From contig NC_091131.1 of NCBI RefSeq assembly GCF_040183065.1, positions 12,610,800 to 12,674,799 on the forward strand: a stretch of 64,000 nt of DNA, written 5' to 3'. Position 1 is the first letter of the stretch; every line of letters begins with the position of its first letter. Shown here in pieces: positions 45,859-56,575 of this stretch. Source of the DNA: Periplaneta americana (taxonomy: Eukaryota > Arthropoda > Insecta > Blattodea > Blattidae). The translations under genes and the position numbers were made by a program. Below the pieces are notes generated by a model. It saw only the letters and a program-made list of their open reading frames with translations, made no database searches and was not told where the DNA came from.

Positions 45859-45924
45859 TGTGTACTTCAGAATTGAATCTTCTGCTTCATCATAAATTAT
45901 CTTTCTATCAACGAAAATAAAACC

Positions 45925-46803
45925 ATAATTATTATTACATTCTCATTATCTGAAAAATGTAACAAACCTCCTACATCTATATTAAGTATTAAATTACATA
46001 ATTCTGATTGTTGTCTTATACCGTGTAAATGTCCGATTATTAAGGAGTCCTCTGAAGTTAAGTATTTAGACATAATTTTCTATAATAATTTAAAATGGAA
46101 CCAACACATTAATTACCTTTGTAATAAATTACGTAAAATAATATATTTTTTGTTTTATTGAGGAATTACTTGTCAATAAGTTTATTACGCACAATATATT
46201 TAACTTTATTTCAATCAGTAATTATGTATGGAATTATAGGATGGGGTAGCTCATTTAAACCCAATCTTAATCCACTTTATTTATTACAGAAGAAAATAAT
46301 TAAAATATGTCTTCATAAACCTATTGATATTCCATCTCAAAAATTGTTTTTAGACTTTAATGTACTTAACATAAGACAAATTTGTTATATTGTATTAATA
46401 ACATTCATACATAAAAATCGAAATAATTTTGAATTGTATTCTCATAGTTATGAAACAAAAGGTATGAATTCTTTAAGATTGTTTGAACCAAAATGCAACA
46501 CTGCTACAGTATTTAATCATAGTAGTAATTTAGGCCCAAGAATATATAACAAATTTATATTTAAATATCATAATCTTGTCAATTCTAATAGATCTAGTAT
46601 TAAATTAAAAAAGTTATGTATGGATTTTATAAAAATTGAAAAATTGTAAATTTAAATTTATATATTCTAATTGCATAGTAGACACAAGACAAATTGTATT
46701 GTATACTTATGAATTTAAATTCAGGAATCCGCCCCTGAACACGAGTTCTACTCTTTCAGGGCCGAGCTAAAGTTTTTCTGTATATATTATATTTTGTTAC
46801 AAT
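45925..46803 (+). mobile_element. Jockey/CR1-like LINE, copy B, with 3'UTR hairpin
   Basis: Plus strand: LRTIYLTLFQSVIMYGIIGW, GSSFKPNLNPLYLLQKKIIK, SNLGPRIYNKFIFKYHNLVN, MDFIKIEKL stop; open for 163 codons from 46158. 3'UTR repeats the CCGCCCCTGA...TCAGGGCCG hairpin with one changed arm, then passes straight into the TAAA microsatellite. Same family as 32585-33600; both copies begin at nearly the same point. Confidence 0.82.
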
Positions 46804-46813
46804 TATTATAAAA

Positions 46814-46892
<79 letters not shown>

Positions 46893-46921
46893 GTAAATAA
46901 ATAAATAAATAAATGAGTGAG

Positions 46922-46964
<43 letters not shown>

Positions 46965-46977
46965 ATGAGTGAGTGAG

Positions 46978-47016
<39 letters not shown>

Positions 47017-47215
47017 ATGAGTGAGTGAGTGAATAAATAAATAAATAAATAAATGAGTGAGTGAATAAATAAATAAATAAATAAACAAATAAATAAATAA
47101 ATGAGTGAGTAAATAAATAAAGAAATAAATGAGTGAGTAAATAAATAAATAAGTGAATACATAAATAAATGAGTGAGTAAATAAATAAATAGGTAAATAA
47201 ATAAATAAATTGATT
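46804..47215. repeat. TAAA microsatellite with interspersed TGAG blocks
   Basis: About 410 bp of AAAT/TAAA units, broken regularly by one to three copies of GAGT (for example near 46914, 46965, 47018, 47053, 47103). Grew from the tail of LINE copy B. The long IYLFIYLFIYLF frames on the minus strand are repeat translation, not genes. Confidence 0.95.
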
Positions 47216-47497
47216 AATAAATTTCATAGCCACCCTTTTAAGAAGGACTATCCAGCTAATACCAGGAACATAGAAGTAGCATGGATTCGTGACCATGTGA
47301 TGAGCGTGATCCAAGGTCTCCGCTAAAAAGAACACAAGGGCACAAATCCGACCCACGAAGTGGGATTAGATCTGCGCGCTCTAGCTATCAGAATGTGTAT
47401 CTGATTCGCCGAATTTATAGTCAGATATGCCAGCAGTTTGTATATAATCTTTCTTTTTTTCGGCACTTAGAACCCATCACGTATGAAGCTACTTCTG

Positions 47498-47986
47498 GTC
47501 GACCTGGTTGGCAAGTTGGTATAGCGCTGGCCTTCTATGCCCAAGGTTGCGGGTTCGATCCCTGGGTCCACATCTGTGGAGTAACGGTCAGCGCGTCTGG
47601 CCGCGAAACCAGGTGGCCCGGGTTCGAATCCCAGTCGGGTCAAGTTACCTGGTTGAGGTTTTTTCCGGGGTTTTCCCTCAACCCAATACGAGCAAATGCT
47701 GGGTATCTTTCAGTGCTGGACCCCGGACTCATTTCACCGGCATTATCACCTTCATTTCATTCAGACGCTAAATAACCTAGATGTTGATACAGCGTCGTAA
47801 AATAACCCAATAAAATAAAAAAAAATCGATCCCGGGCCAGGTCGATGGCATTTAAGTGTGCTTAAATGCGACAGGCTCATGTCAGTAGATTTACTGGCAT
47901 GTAAAAGAACTCCTGCGGGACAAAATTCCGGCGACGCTGATATAACCTCTGCAGTTGCGAGCGTCGTTAAATAAAACATAACATTT
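47498..47986 (+). mobile_element. SINE-B, with SINE-A nested inside, 11-bp TSD
   Basis: Head TCGACCTGGTTGGCAAGTTG, TAGCGCTGGCCTTCTATGCC, GCGGGTTCGATCCC; after the nested element, GGGCCAGGTCGATGGCATTT, AAGTGTGCTTAAATGCGACA, GCGAGCGTCGTTAAATAAAA. Flanked by AGCTACTTCTG (47487-47497 and 47987-47997). Confidence 0.93.
47563..47825 (+). mobile_element. SINE-A inserted in SINE-B, 8-bp TSD
   Basis: GGAGTAACGGTCAGCGCGTC (A box), GGTTCGAATCCCAG (B box), TACCTGGTTGAGGTTTTTTC core, GATGTTGATACAGCGTCGTA end and A-rich tail. Flanked by TCGATCCC (47555-47562, 47826-47833). The uninterrupted SINE-B at 58290-58519 shows the empty site. Confidence 0.93.
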
Positions 47987-48183
47987 AGCTACTTCTGTGG
48001 ACCAATGAGATTTGCCAGGCTGTCACACACATGTGATGACGGCGCTATAAGAATAATGGAGCAATGGTGAAATTACTTGACTGGAGAAACCAAATTTATA
48101 CACATCTAATGTGATCAGCAGTCTTAGGAACTTGGTACCAAAACATTGCTTTCAGGTTGAGTGGAGCCAAGCATATAGATCTA

Positions 48184-49277
48184 CAGGGACATCATTTTAT
48201 TTTTACTTCAATTCTTATTGTACCTGAGTTTTTGAATGTACTTCACTCCCACCCCTTCTACTAATGAAGTTCAACCGTCCTCCACACAGATCCAAGACCG
48301 CATATACAGTCATAGTAGCCTTACGGTCATAGTAAACAGTACGTTCCAAAAATATGTTCGCGTTTTCCAGTGACGAAAGAGCTTTCAATATTGAATCATT
48401 TTCGCACAGGTACTGTCGTCCGTTTCCCTACGTCGTATCCCGGTTTCCCCCACCAGCTTTTATTCGCCAGCTAGTGGCTGGGCTGTCTTAGCTCTTTTCT
48501 GAGAACATTAATTTCTGTTAGGAATTGGACGTCTGCGTAATATTATACAACTATTTAAAATAACTTAAATAAAAGGGCCTCGTTAAGTAATCAACTGTCA
48601 CGTGATTTCCTCCCTTTCTACGACCCTACGACATAACCACTTGGACGGATAGTAGATAGTAGAGGGTCTATGTCTGAGTAATTTTATCTTTTCGGATCGG
48701 GCAGAAGTAAAGATTGAATTTACAGTACGTAAGGTACTCTTTTATAGAGTAGGTACAGAATTATTTCAACATGAGTTACTAGTACGAAGGACGAAACTGG
48801 TAATTGGTATTAGGTACCATAGTCTATAGTGCGATAATATGCACATTAGAACTGAAGCCTGTATCGAAATGAACGCCCACTATTTTCAAAAATGTGTTTA
48901 AATATCCATGTTATGATTATTTTTCAATTTAACTTCATTCTCTATATTGTACGCTAATGTGTTGTAGACAGTATAATATACACTGTCCCCATGGACAGCT
49001 CAGTTCGTGAGTAAATACACTCATTGTTAATACTGTACTGTATTTTGATTAAACAAAAACCTAATGAAAATGATCAAACTCAAAAGCGCAATATTTCCTA
49101 GTTTACTAAATGGATGAACTACTTTTCTTCCCTCCTATACCTAGTAAAGTGATTTGTTTGTATATTACGTCAGTATCATCGAACTCCAGTCGTGGAAGGG
49201 GGTAGCAAACGGCGTTGATCCAGAGGTATAGGCAAGTTAATATTAAAAATGTTAGTAAAAATAAAATGATGTCCCTG
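48184..49277 (+). mobile_element. Tc1/mariner-type element, copy I
   Basis: TA-flanked (48182-48183; 49278-49279) with TIRs CAGGGACATCATTTTATTTT and its exact inverse. A transposase start near 48343, MFAFSSDERAFNIESFSHRY, resembles the N-terminus of DUF4817-type mariners (M.FS.EERA.I.E.YF); no longer coding remains. Confidence 0.8.
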
Positions 49278-49299
49278 TATAATTTGTAGTGCTGTTGAT

Positions 49300-49640
49300 C
49301 GGTCAAAATATTTAATCGATTAACTATTTGAATTTAATCGATTAATCGATAGATTCTCCCCACACAAAATAATGCGTCGCCAAGTTCAGTAACAATCACC
49401 TCAACATTTCTGGTGTACATCACATATTCATTATACGAGATCTCACCATCCTCATTGAATATTAACACGACTACTATGAAGTAGTCAATATGTATTATCA
49501 CCTTTAAATCGAGAAAAATTCGTTCCGGCACCGGGAATCGAACCCGGGACCTCTCAGCTCTGCGCGCTGAGGGCTCTTTCCAACTGAGCTATGCCGGGAC
49601 ACGATCCACGGCGCCGGTCGAACTTCTCTCATTGTACTGT
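49300..49640 (-). mobile_element. tRNA-derived SINE between the two inverted Tc1-like copies
   Basis: Minus strand: CCGGCATAGCTCAGTTGGAA (A box), GGTCCCGGGTTCGATTCCCG and GTGCCGGA (a nearly complete tRNA cloverleaf), then a body with CAATGAGGATGGTGAGATCT and AATGAATATGTGATGT. The far end (49300-49350) is a TTAATCGAT repeat. A body fragment recurs at 51505-51560. Confidence 0.8.
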
Positions 49641-49654
49641 TTTACGGCTTACTA

Positions 49655-50727
49655 CAAGGACATCATTTTATTTTTACTAACATTTTTAATATTAACTTGC
49701 CTATACCTCTGGATCAACGCCGTTTGCTACCCTTTCCACGACTAAAGTTCGATGATACTGGCGTAATATACAAACAAATCACTTTACTAGGTATAGGAGG
49801 GAAGAAAAGTAGTTCATCCATTTACGTAAACTAGGAAATATCGCGATTTTAAGTTTGATCATTTTCATTAGGTTTTTGTTTAATCAAAATACAGTACAGT
49901 ATTAACAATGAGTGTTTTTACTCACGAACTGAGCTGTCCATGCGGACGTATTCATTATGCAGTGTATATTATACTGTCTACAACACATTAGCGTACAATA
50001 TAGAGAATGAAGTTAAATTGAAAAATAATCATAATATGGATATTTAAACACATTTTTTTAAATGGTGGCCGTTCATTTCGACACAGGCTTCAGTTCTAAT
50101 GTGCATATTATCGCACTATAAATTATTATACCTAATCCCAATTACCAGTTTCGTCCTCCTTACAAGTAACTCATGTTGAAATAATTCTGTACCTACTCTA
50201 TAAAAGAGTACCTTACGTACTGTAAATTCAATCTTCACTTCTGCCCGATCCGAAAAGATAAAATTATTCAGACATACTATCTACTGTCCGTCCAAGTGGT
50301 TATGTCGTAGAAAGGAGGGAAATCACGTGACAGTTAATTACTTAACGAGGCCCTTTTATTTAAGTTATTTTAAACAGTTGTATGATATTACGTAGACGTC
50401 TAATTACTAACAGAAATTAATGTTCTCAGAAAAGAGCTAAGACAGCCTAGCTGGCGAATAAAAGCTGGTGGGGGAAAACCGGGATAAGACGTAGGCAAAT
50501 GAACGACAGTACCTGTGCGAAAATGATTCAATATTTAAAGCTCTTTGGTCACTGGAAAACGCGAACATATTTTTGGAACGTTCTGTTCACTATAACTGTA
50601 AGCTTATATGCGGTCTTGGATCTGTGTGCAAGACGGTTGAACTTCGTTAGTAGAAGGGGTGGGAGTGAAGTACATTAAAAAACTCAGATACAATAAAAAT
50701 TGATGTAAAAATAAAATGATGTCCCTG
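49655..50727 (-). mobile_element. Tc1/mariner-type element, copy II (inverted relative to copy I)
   Basis: Termini CAAGGACATCATTTTA and TAAAATGATGTCCCTG, TA at both sides. Nearly the whole length is the reverse complement of copy I (for example AACTTGCCTATACCTCTGGA; CTGAGCTGTCCATG), with scattered substitutions and small indels. Confidence 0.82.
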
Positions 50728-50739
50728 TACCTGCATTTA

Positions 50740-51375
50740 AACCTATGTAAGTCAATATGCAGGAGCGCATATTTAAATGACTTTTATGGCCATATTCAAC
50801 AACAGTTTGTGATAACTAAAAACATTTTATACTCGACCATGCCGAAATATAGTAATTATACACCTGGTAGGAGTCCTTTAATGCATGTAATTAAAGTACA
50901 CCTACTCATTAAAGTACAGGTGTTTTCAGCCAATGACAACTCAGCTTACAGGTGTTCAACCAATGACAAGTCAGCTTTGTACCGTTATAAAACCGCAAAT
51001 ATCGATTATTCTCGGATATGCAATCGAAAGAGAATTAGCGAAAAGTCACGGAGGCTGGAAATCCAATACTGTCGCAGAAGGTTATGTTCTGTTACTATAA
51101 TAATTAGCGTTAATTGTAAATAATATTCAAATAAATTCAATTTGTCATCTCGTTTTTCAATGCCGAATTCAATAATCAAGGTTATACCAAGTTTAACGGG
51201 ATTACACAAGGTCAATGACATTATTGTTCCTCGGAAAAAATCAATACTTTCGCGTCTGCGCACATCTCACAATTCACGACCTAGAACAAGGTCACTCCCG
51301 ATCTTGTCAGATACAAATAAAATGAATACATCTGAATAATTTCAAGTTAGAAATATGGTCGAGCATAAAAAGTCG
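50740..51375. other. No recognised gene; possible old repeat
   Basis: A duplicated phrase, AGCCAATGACAACTCAGCTT / AACCAATGACAAGTCAGCTT (50929 and 50958), is followed by TTATAAAACC, a TATA-like word, and AATAAA near 51131. The 135-codon plus ORF here shows no domain. It could be a promoter-bearing repeat, but the evidence is too thin to name one. Confidence 0.3.
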
Positions 51376-51502
51376 TATGAAACTCGCCTATAATGGTAAT
51401 TAAGAAGCTCGTATGAAAATTATGAAACTCGCTTGCGCTCGTTTCATAAACATCCATACTCGCTTCTTAATTACTATCATTATAGGCTCGTTGCATAATG
51501 CA
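51376..51502. repeat. Long imperfect palindrome
   Basis: CGCCTATAATGGTAATTAAG with AAGCTCGTATG on the left is mirrored by CTTCTTAATTACTATCATTA and TAGGCTCGTTGC on the right; the loop holds ACTCGCTTGCGCTCGTTTCA. Confidence 0.75.
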
Positions 51503-51636
51503 CTATTAATACATCACATATTCATTATATATGAGGTCTCGCCATCCTCATTGATATAATCTGTTGAAAAGCGCGTCTCACGGCATCCTTCATCAATGGT
51601 GTCGTACCGTTCCTGTGTTCTTGTCACATATTTCTA

Positions 51637-52946
51637 CAGGGACATCACTTTATTTTTACTTGCATTTGTATTGTACCTGCGTTTCTGAATGTACTTGACT
51701 CCCACCCCTTTCACTAATGTTCTTGCTCCCGTCAGCCACACAAACTTACGGCCGCTTTGCATTCGAAGTCTGCAAGCAGTGAAGTAAACAGTGCAGAGTA
51801 TAGTGTGTTTCAGAAATATGGTTGCGTTTTCTATAGAAGAAAGAGCCTATATTATTGAAGCTTATTTTCAGGGGCAAGCATTTATGGAGATTAATTTTAT
51901 CATTTGTGTTTTTTAATATTGGCGTCGGCGGAGATTGTTGGAGATTGATTTGTACTTTTGGCGGGTATTAATGGAAATTTTGAAAAATACAATTATTTTG
52001 GAATTGGAGTATTAACTCAGTATGAATATTACTTTCCAAATAATTAATATTAAAGGTTCGTTGGATTCTGATAAAGGTGCGGTATGGCCAATAGACAATA
52101 TTTGTTGGATTGAGACTGTATTTAACACACATGCATTAAACACGAAAAAAAAAAAAACTTGCAGTCCTCAAATTAACACTTTCAAATTATTAGTGAAATG
52201 TTGAATTCTCCGTCTTTTTTGTTCACTAATGTAATCAGAACACCTGGAATACCATGCAATATAGCCTACTTCGATATTATAACAAATTCAAAAGAAAAAA
52301 TAGTCCGAAAAAAGAACTCAGAATATGAAATTCGCTATAAAACGACACAAAAATAATAATTCGCGAATGTGTTCATATTTCGCTATTAGAACTCTATTTC
52401 GCGATTTGTCATGATTATTTTATCCGCATATTATTAATCAGAATCACTTAATTCGTAAAGATTAGTAAAAATCTATTGTATATCTATTATGTCGTGATTT
52501 TCGCGATCTCCATAAACACCTGGCCCTGCTTATTTCGCACAGGTACAGTGTGTAGTATGACTGAATAACTTTATCTGTGTGGACTGAGCAGAAATGAAGA
52601 TTAGAGTTACCGAAAGTACGGTAATATGCTGAATAAAGTAGCCATTATGTAATGAATACAACCGCCTGAAGAGTTGAGTTTGTGGAAAAAAACTGTTACT
52701 ACTGTACTGTATTTTGATATAATACCGTAAAAGTAATAAACAAACTGAAAATCGTAATATCGCGTTTCCCTGTAACATACTCGTAAGTGGATACACTACT
52801 TTTCTCTCCTCCTATAGCTAGTAACATGATTTGTTTACATATTGCACTGGTAACACCAAACTCCTGTAATGGAAGGGGGCAACAGTGTTTCCGAGTATAG
52901 CCAGGTTAATGTTAAAAATGTTGGTAAAAATAAAGTGATGTCCCTG
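51637..52946 (+). mobile_element. Tc1/mariner-type element, copy III, interrupted by a hAT MITE
   Basis: TA-flanked, TIRs CAGGGACATCACTTTATTTT and inverse. Encodes MVAFSIEERAYIIEAYF before the interruption. Without the 660-bp insert and its duplicated 8 bp it is about 640 bp, an internally deleted relative of copies I and II. Confidence 0.88.
51869..52528. mobile_element. hAT MITE, 660 bp, inside copy III
   Basis: CAGGGGCAAGCATTTATGGA and inverse CAGGGCCAGGTGTTTATGGA at the ends; flanks CTTATTTT (51861-51868) and CTTATTTC (52529-52536). The orthologous position in copy I (48391-48410) is uninterrupted. Confidence 0.9.
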
Positions 52947-53092
52947 TATAACGCTGTCTTGATCGTGGGTCACCCATCTTACCAGCTCCTCTCAAATGGC
53001 CACTTTGTAACCCTTTTCTTAAAACATGAAGAAATTAAATATGACCACCACCGTGCTGTTCAATAAGAAATAGCCTACTCTTTTATCTATGT

Positions 53093-53710
53093 CAGGGATG
53101 TCGAACAGCGCTCTCAAACTGTGAAACGATTAATACTGTTTCCTACCTCAGCTGAGCTGAAACGACAGTCAGTCAGCTCGCTGTAGCAGTGTTCTGTACG
53201 CAATGTGTTTATCAACTCTGGCCGCTGGTATGGATGTGGAACCACGATTCAATAGTGAGTGGACAGATAAATATTTATTTATCTTAAAGGACGGAAAGGT
53301 ACATTGCTTAATATGTAGAAAAGAACTTGGATACATTAGCCATCATAATATTAAAAGGCATTTTAATTCTACACGTCATGCTGAAGCTTATGGACCAGAA
53401 AAGTTATCCGGTTTCACTCGTTAAAAGGCTGTAGAAGAATTAAAATCAAGATTGAATTCAGAAAACCTTCCATCATCAACGGGTGTTAGTAGAATAAGCT
53501 TGGTTCGTGCTAGCTACAAAATTTGTGAAATTATTGCAACGGCTTCAAAGCTATTTACTGACGGAGAATTTGTCAAAGGCTGTCTCATAGCTGTTACAAA
53601 GGGATATGTTCTGAATACGTTAATGATTTTAAATCTATATGTTTGTCTCGTAATATTGTCGCAAAGCGCATATCAGAAATAGGAGATAACTTGAAGGAAC
53701 AACTGATAAC
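53093..53710 (+). mobile_element. hAT transposon 5' part with BED-type zinc finger transposase
   Basis: Possible left end CAGGGATGTCGAACAGCG. From 53203: MDVEPRFNSEWTDKYLFI, KVHCLICRKELGYISHHNIK, RHFNSTRHAEAY, a C2H2/BED finger (C, C, H, H), then stop, AVEELKSRLNSENLPSSTG, KLFTDGEFVKGCLIAVTKG, a frameshift, RNIVAKRISEIGDNLKEQLI. This is the N-terminal half of the GTF2IRD2/ZBED-type hAT transposases. The sequence changes abruptly to a Penelope end at 53711. Confidence 0.78.
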
Positions 53711-53838
53711 AAAACAAGAGGCGCCAAGACCAACAACGACCAGTTCTGAGGATGACCCATAATAGGTCGAAACATGTAACCAGGTACGATAGAATTTAAC
53801 ACAAAAAAGTCATATAGGCTAATACATATTCCGAAACA
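53711..53838 (+). mobile_element. Penelope-like 3' end fragment
   Basis: CAAGAGGCGCCAAGACCAAC, TTCTGAGGATGACCCATAAT, AGGTCGAAACATGTAACCAG, GGTACGATAGAATTTAACAC and ATACATATTCCG reproduce the terminus of the 25430-26416 copies. Only about 128 bp of the 3' end is present. Confidence 0.85.
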
Positions 53839-54529
53839 ATTATTGTTTATACAAGCATGACACAGTTACCATAGCAACGAAACAGGCATAGATAAAAAAC
53901 CCAAACCTTCTAAACAGTAATGGTACTTATATGAATCCAAGCCGGTGATATGTATAGAAGATACAGAAGTTTCAAAATGGGAACTTATTTTTGAATAAAA
54001 TATGTTACTGCGAAATTCTATCCGTATAATCATGTTTCAAATATAGTATGTTATGCGTTGTGGAAATAACAAGCTCTTAATTTCTAAAATAGACTACCTT
54101 TAAGCCTATACGTCTCACAGAATATTAGTCTTTATATTAAAAAATGACTTATTGCAGTTTTTTTTTCATACGGAGTACTTAATACAATTTTACAGGAGAA
54201 AGAGTTCGTCCAAAGGCTGGACTCTGGAAGAGTACCCAAAACGCTCATTGCATTTCCGCGTTGAATAGCAATACTTAAGCGTTGTTGAAAGTTTATATTG
54301 TATCTGTATTCTGTGTATAAAATAAGAATTAATATAATATGTTCTGAATTTCTGAGATATAGTTTTCCAAGTCACATTAAAAAAACTGGGTATGATATAA
54401 GTGGGTGTACAGCGGTCAAGGGGTAAAAAATCTTTCAATATGAATTAAATTATGTATGTACACTATTATTGATTCGATGCTGAAACTGATCAGAAAGAGG
54501 AAAAGGAATCATGTTTTCGTTGGGTTTTA

Positions 54530-54645
54530 CTTTTTTCATAGTTTGATTTTTCTATTATTTTATTTGTATTTCTGGCGATGTGGAAGAGAAGGCCTAATGG
54601 CCTTAAGTACACCAGTGTAAATAAATAAAAACAAATAAATATGTA
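54530..54645 (+). mobile_element. LINE 3'UTR and tail
   Basis: GAGAAGGCCTAATGGCCTTA forms a hairpin (AAGGCCTAATGGCCTT, 54572-54587) followed by ACACCAGTGTAAATAAATAA, a 3'UTR form familiar from insect Jockey/CR1-like LINEs. No coding part attached. Confidence 0.55.
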
Positions 54646-54879
54646 GATTAAAAAAACCGTTGAACGTCGGACATATGATGATATGTTTTCTTTTCGGTGT
54701 CTGATTTACAACTGTTTAAAATTGAGTTAACGCTGGCAGGCATTTCGCTAAGGAGTTCATCAATTCATGTAAGTTAAGATTCATCTTAGCTAGTAGACAC
54801 AATTCGTTTTGGTTGTCTATAGTTAGGTTTCCAAGATTTCCGAAAATGTAATAACCAATTTAATTAAAAATAGAAACAG

Positions 54880-54925
54880 AAAGGAAAACCCGTGCAACGC
54901 TGGGTGCTTTCAGCTAGTCTCAAAT
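54880..54925 (-). repeat. Terminus related to the 20290 repeat
   Basis: Minus strand CTAGCTGAAAGCACCCAGCG, TTGCACGGGTTTTCC resembles ACTAGCCATACCCGTGCG at 20292. Extent unknown. Confidence 0.35.
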
Positions 54926-55411
54926 AAAGTACACAAAAGCACAGTGTTAAAGGCAGTATTGGTATGGGTCTATTGCATTTTATTAATTTGAATAAATATA
55001 GACGTTTCTTGCAATCATTGGGATTCTTAAATCACCTGTAATTTTTTTTTTTTTATTTTCAACTACACTATTTTATATTGGGCCCCGAAGAGAGTGCAAT
55101 TTAGTTTCTAACATTTGCATTGTCTTTTGTTATTTTTTAGTGGCAGTTGACATTTTCAGTTTCCACACGCATTCTCGTGATTCAAGTTACTATTATTAAT
55201 TTATTATTTTTTTTATCATAAGACTCGTGGAGAATTTTAGAGCTTTGATAGTTGATCTGGTGTTGTCTTTGATCTTATATAATTTTTAATTGTTTCGCTT
55301 CTGAAGGTCAATCTGTGGTTACCTTCCATCAAATAATTCTCTTACTACCAAGTGGAAAATTACTAAATGCGGTAATGTAAGAACTAGCGATGGGAAAAAC
55401 GCTCGAGATAC

Positions 55412-55675
55412 TCTCGGCTTAGCTCAGACGGTAAACACCTTCTGATTCGGCGTTGTGTTAAGGCGTGGGTTCAATTCCCGCTTGGGCCGATTATCAGGTT
55501 GGTTTTTTTTTTAGGTTTTCCATAACTGTAATGCGAATGTCAGGTAGTGCTGTAGTGAATCCACGGACTCTTCTCACCAAATACCATTTCTCTATCAGAT
55601 TATCACCATTCATCAGTTAAAAGCAACATAGTACTCGTAGTTGGAACAGTGCCGTTAAATAACCAACTGAAAAGT
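55412..55675 (+). mobile_element. tRNA-derived SINE (SINE-A type)
   Basis: GGCTTAGCTCAGACGGTAAA (A box), GTGGGTTCAATTCCCGCTTG (B box), GATTATCAGGTTGG, AGGTTTTCCATAACTG, AAATACCATTTCTCTATCA, CAGTGCCGTTAAATAACCAA. Confidence 0.85.
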
Positions 55676-56010
55676 GGGATGGGGGAGTTTGATCACTTGA
55701 CTACGTCGTAATACTGGCTGATGTCTCTTCTGTTTTTGCAGTGCTTGCAGTATGAGATGGACTCGTCTTGTACAGTACCATAAGTGTAGCAATGTAAGAT
55801 GGGGTTTTCTCGACGGTCCGCAATCACTATATAAGAGTCACCTAGCGTAGTTTCCGAAGCAGGGGAAGTAATATCCCTTATAATTTATTTTCTTAACTGC
55901 CTCCCATTAGAGGTAGCCCTGAAGGACTCTCCTACATGAATTTTACAGTACCTAATAAATGTTTTACATAAATATTTGTTGACAGAAAATTAAAATAATA
56001 GTTATTTATG

Positions 56011-56121
56011 GTACTTGTGAAGTAAGTGCATCTTTATTGCACGAGTGGAAAGATTTAAGCACGAGGCGTCAGCCGTGTGCTTAAATTACACGAGTGCAAT
56101 AAAGATCACGCTCACAAGTAC
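56011..56121. repeat. 111-bp imperfect palindrome
   Basis: GTACTTGTGA...TCACAAGTAC at the ends, with ATCTTTATTGCACGAGTG / CACGAGTGCAATAAAGAT and TTTAAGCACGAGG / CCGTGTGCTTAAA mirrored toward a small centre near 56066. Confidence 0.85.
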
Positions 56122-56485
56122 CAAGTACCATACAAGTACGCTCATAACCATAACGAAAAATTATGTTTTATAAAAGAAAATATGTTGAAAATAAGTCCTC
56201 ATGTAATCACATATCATGACATGAATTTTAGAATCAATACGTGTACTAGGTAGGTCATGATGTAGGAGGCCATGGTTAGTAAAGAATGGTATCTAAGGCG
56301 TTGGATAAATAACAAATTATAATTAATTATATAATTTTAATATATATTTTTTCACTTTACACGTGTATTTTCGTCTTTTTTAAGTATCAGGGATTATTTA
56401 GAAGTGTTCACGGAACTAATGTGATTAAAATAATTTCACATTTTACTTCTGTAAACTTAAGAGGAATATTAAAAATTAATCATCG

Positions 56486-56575
56486 TGTCTGTTTAGCTCA
56501 GTTGGCTAACGCATGTTGTTTTTAAAATCCTATAAACCCAAGTTCGTAGGTTCAAGTCTCCTCGTATCCCAAAAG
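56486..56575 (+). mobile_element. tRNA-like sequence, probable SINE head
   Basis: GTTTAGCTCAGTTGGCTAAC (A box) and GTAGGTTCAAGTCTCCTCGT (B box) about 50 bp apart. The stems do not close into a good cloverleaf, so a functional tRNA gene is unlikely. Confidence 0.4.

Noticed and set aside
45622-45895. His- and Ser-rich ORFs
   Set aside because: Translation of the CAC/CAT trinucleotide repeat.
46756-47356. Long minus-strand ORFs rich in IYLF
   Set aside because: They are the translation of the TAAA/TGAG microsatellite, open in several frames at once, not genes.
50929-51135. Possible old terminal repeat with TATA-like and AATAAA words
   Set aside because: No second copy, no coding and no target duplication; words of this kind are common in AT-rich sequence.
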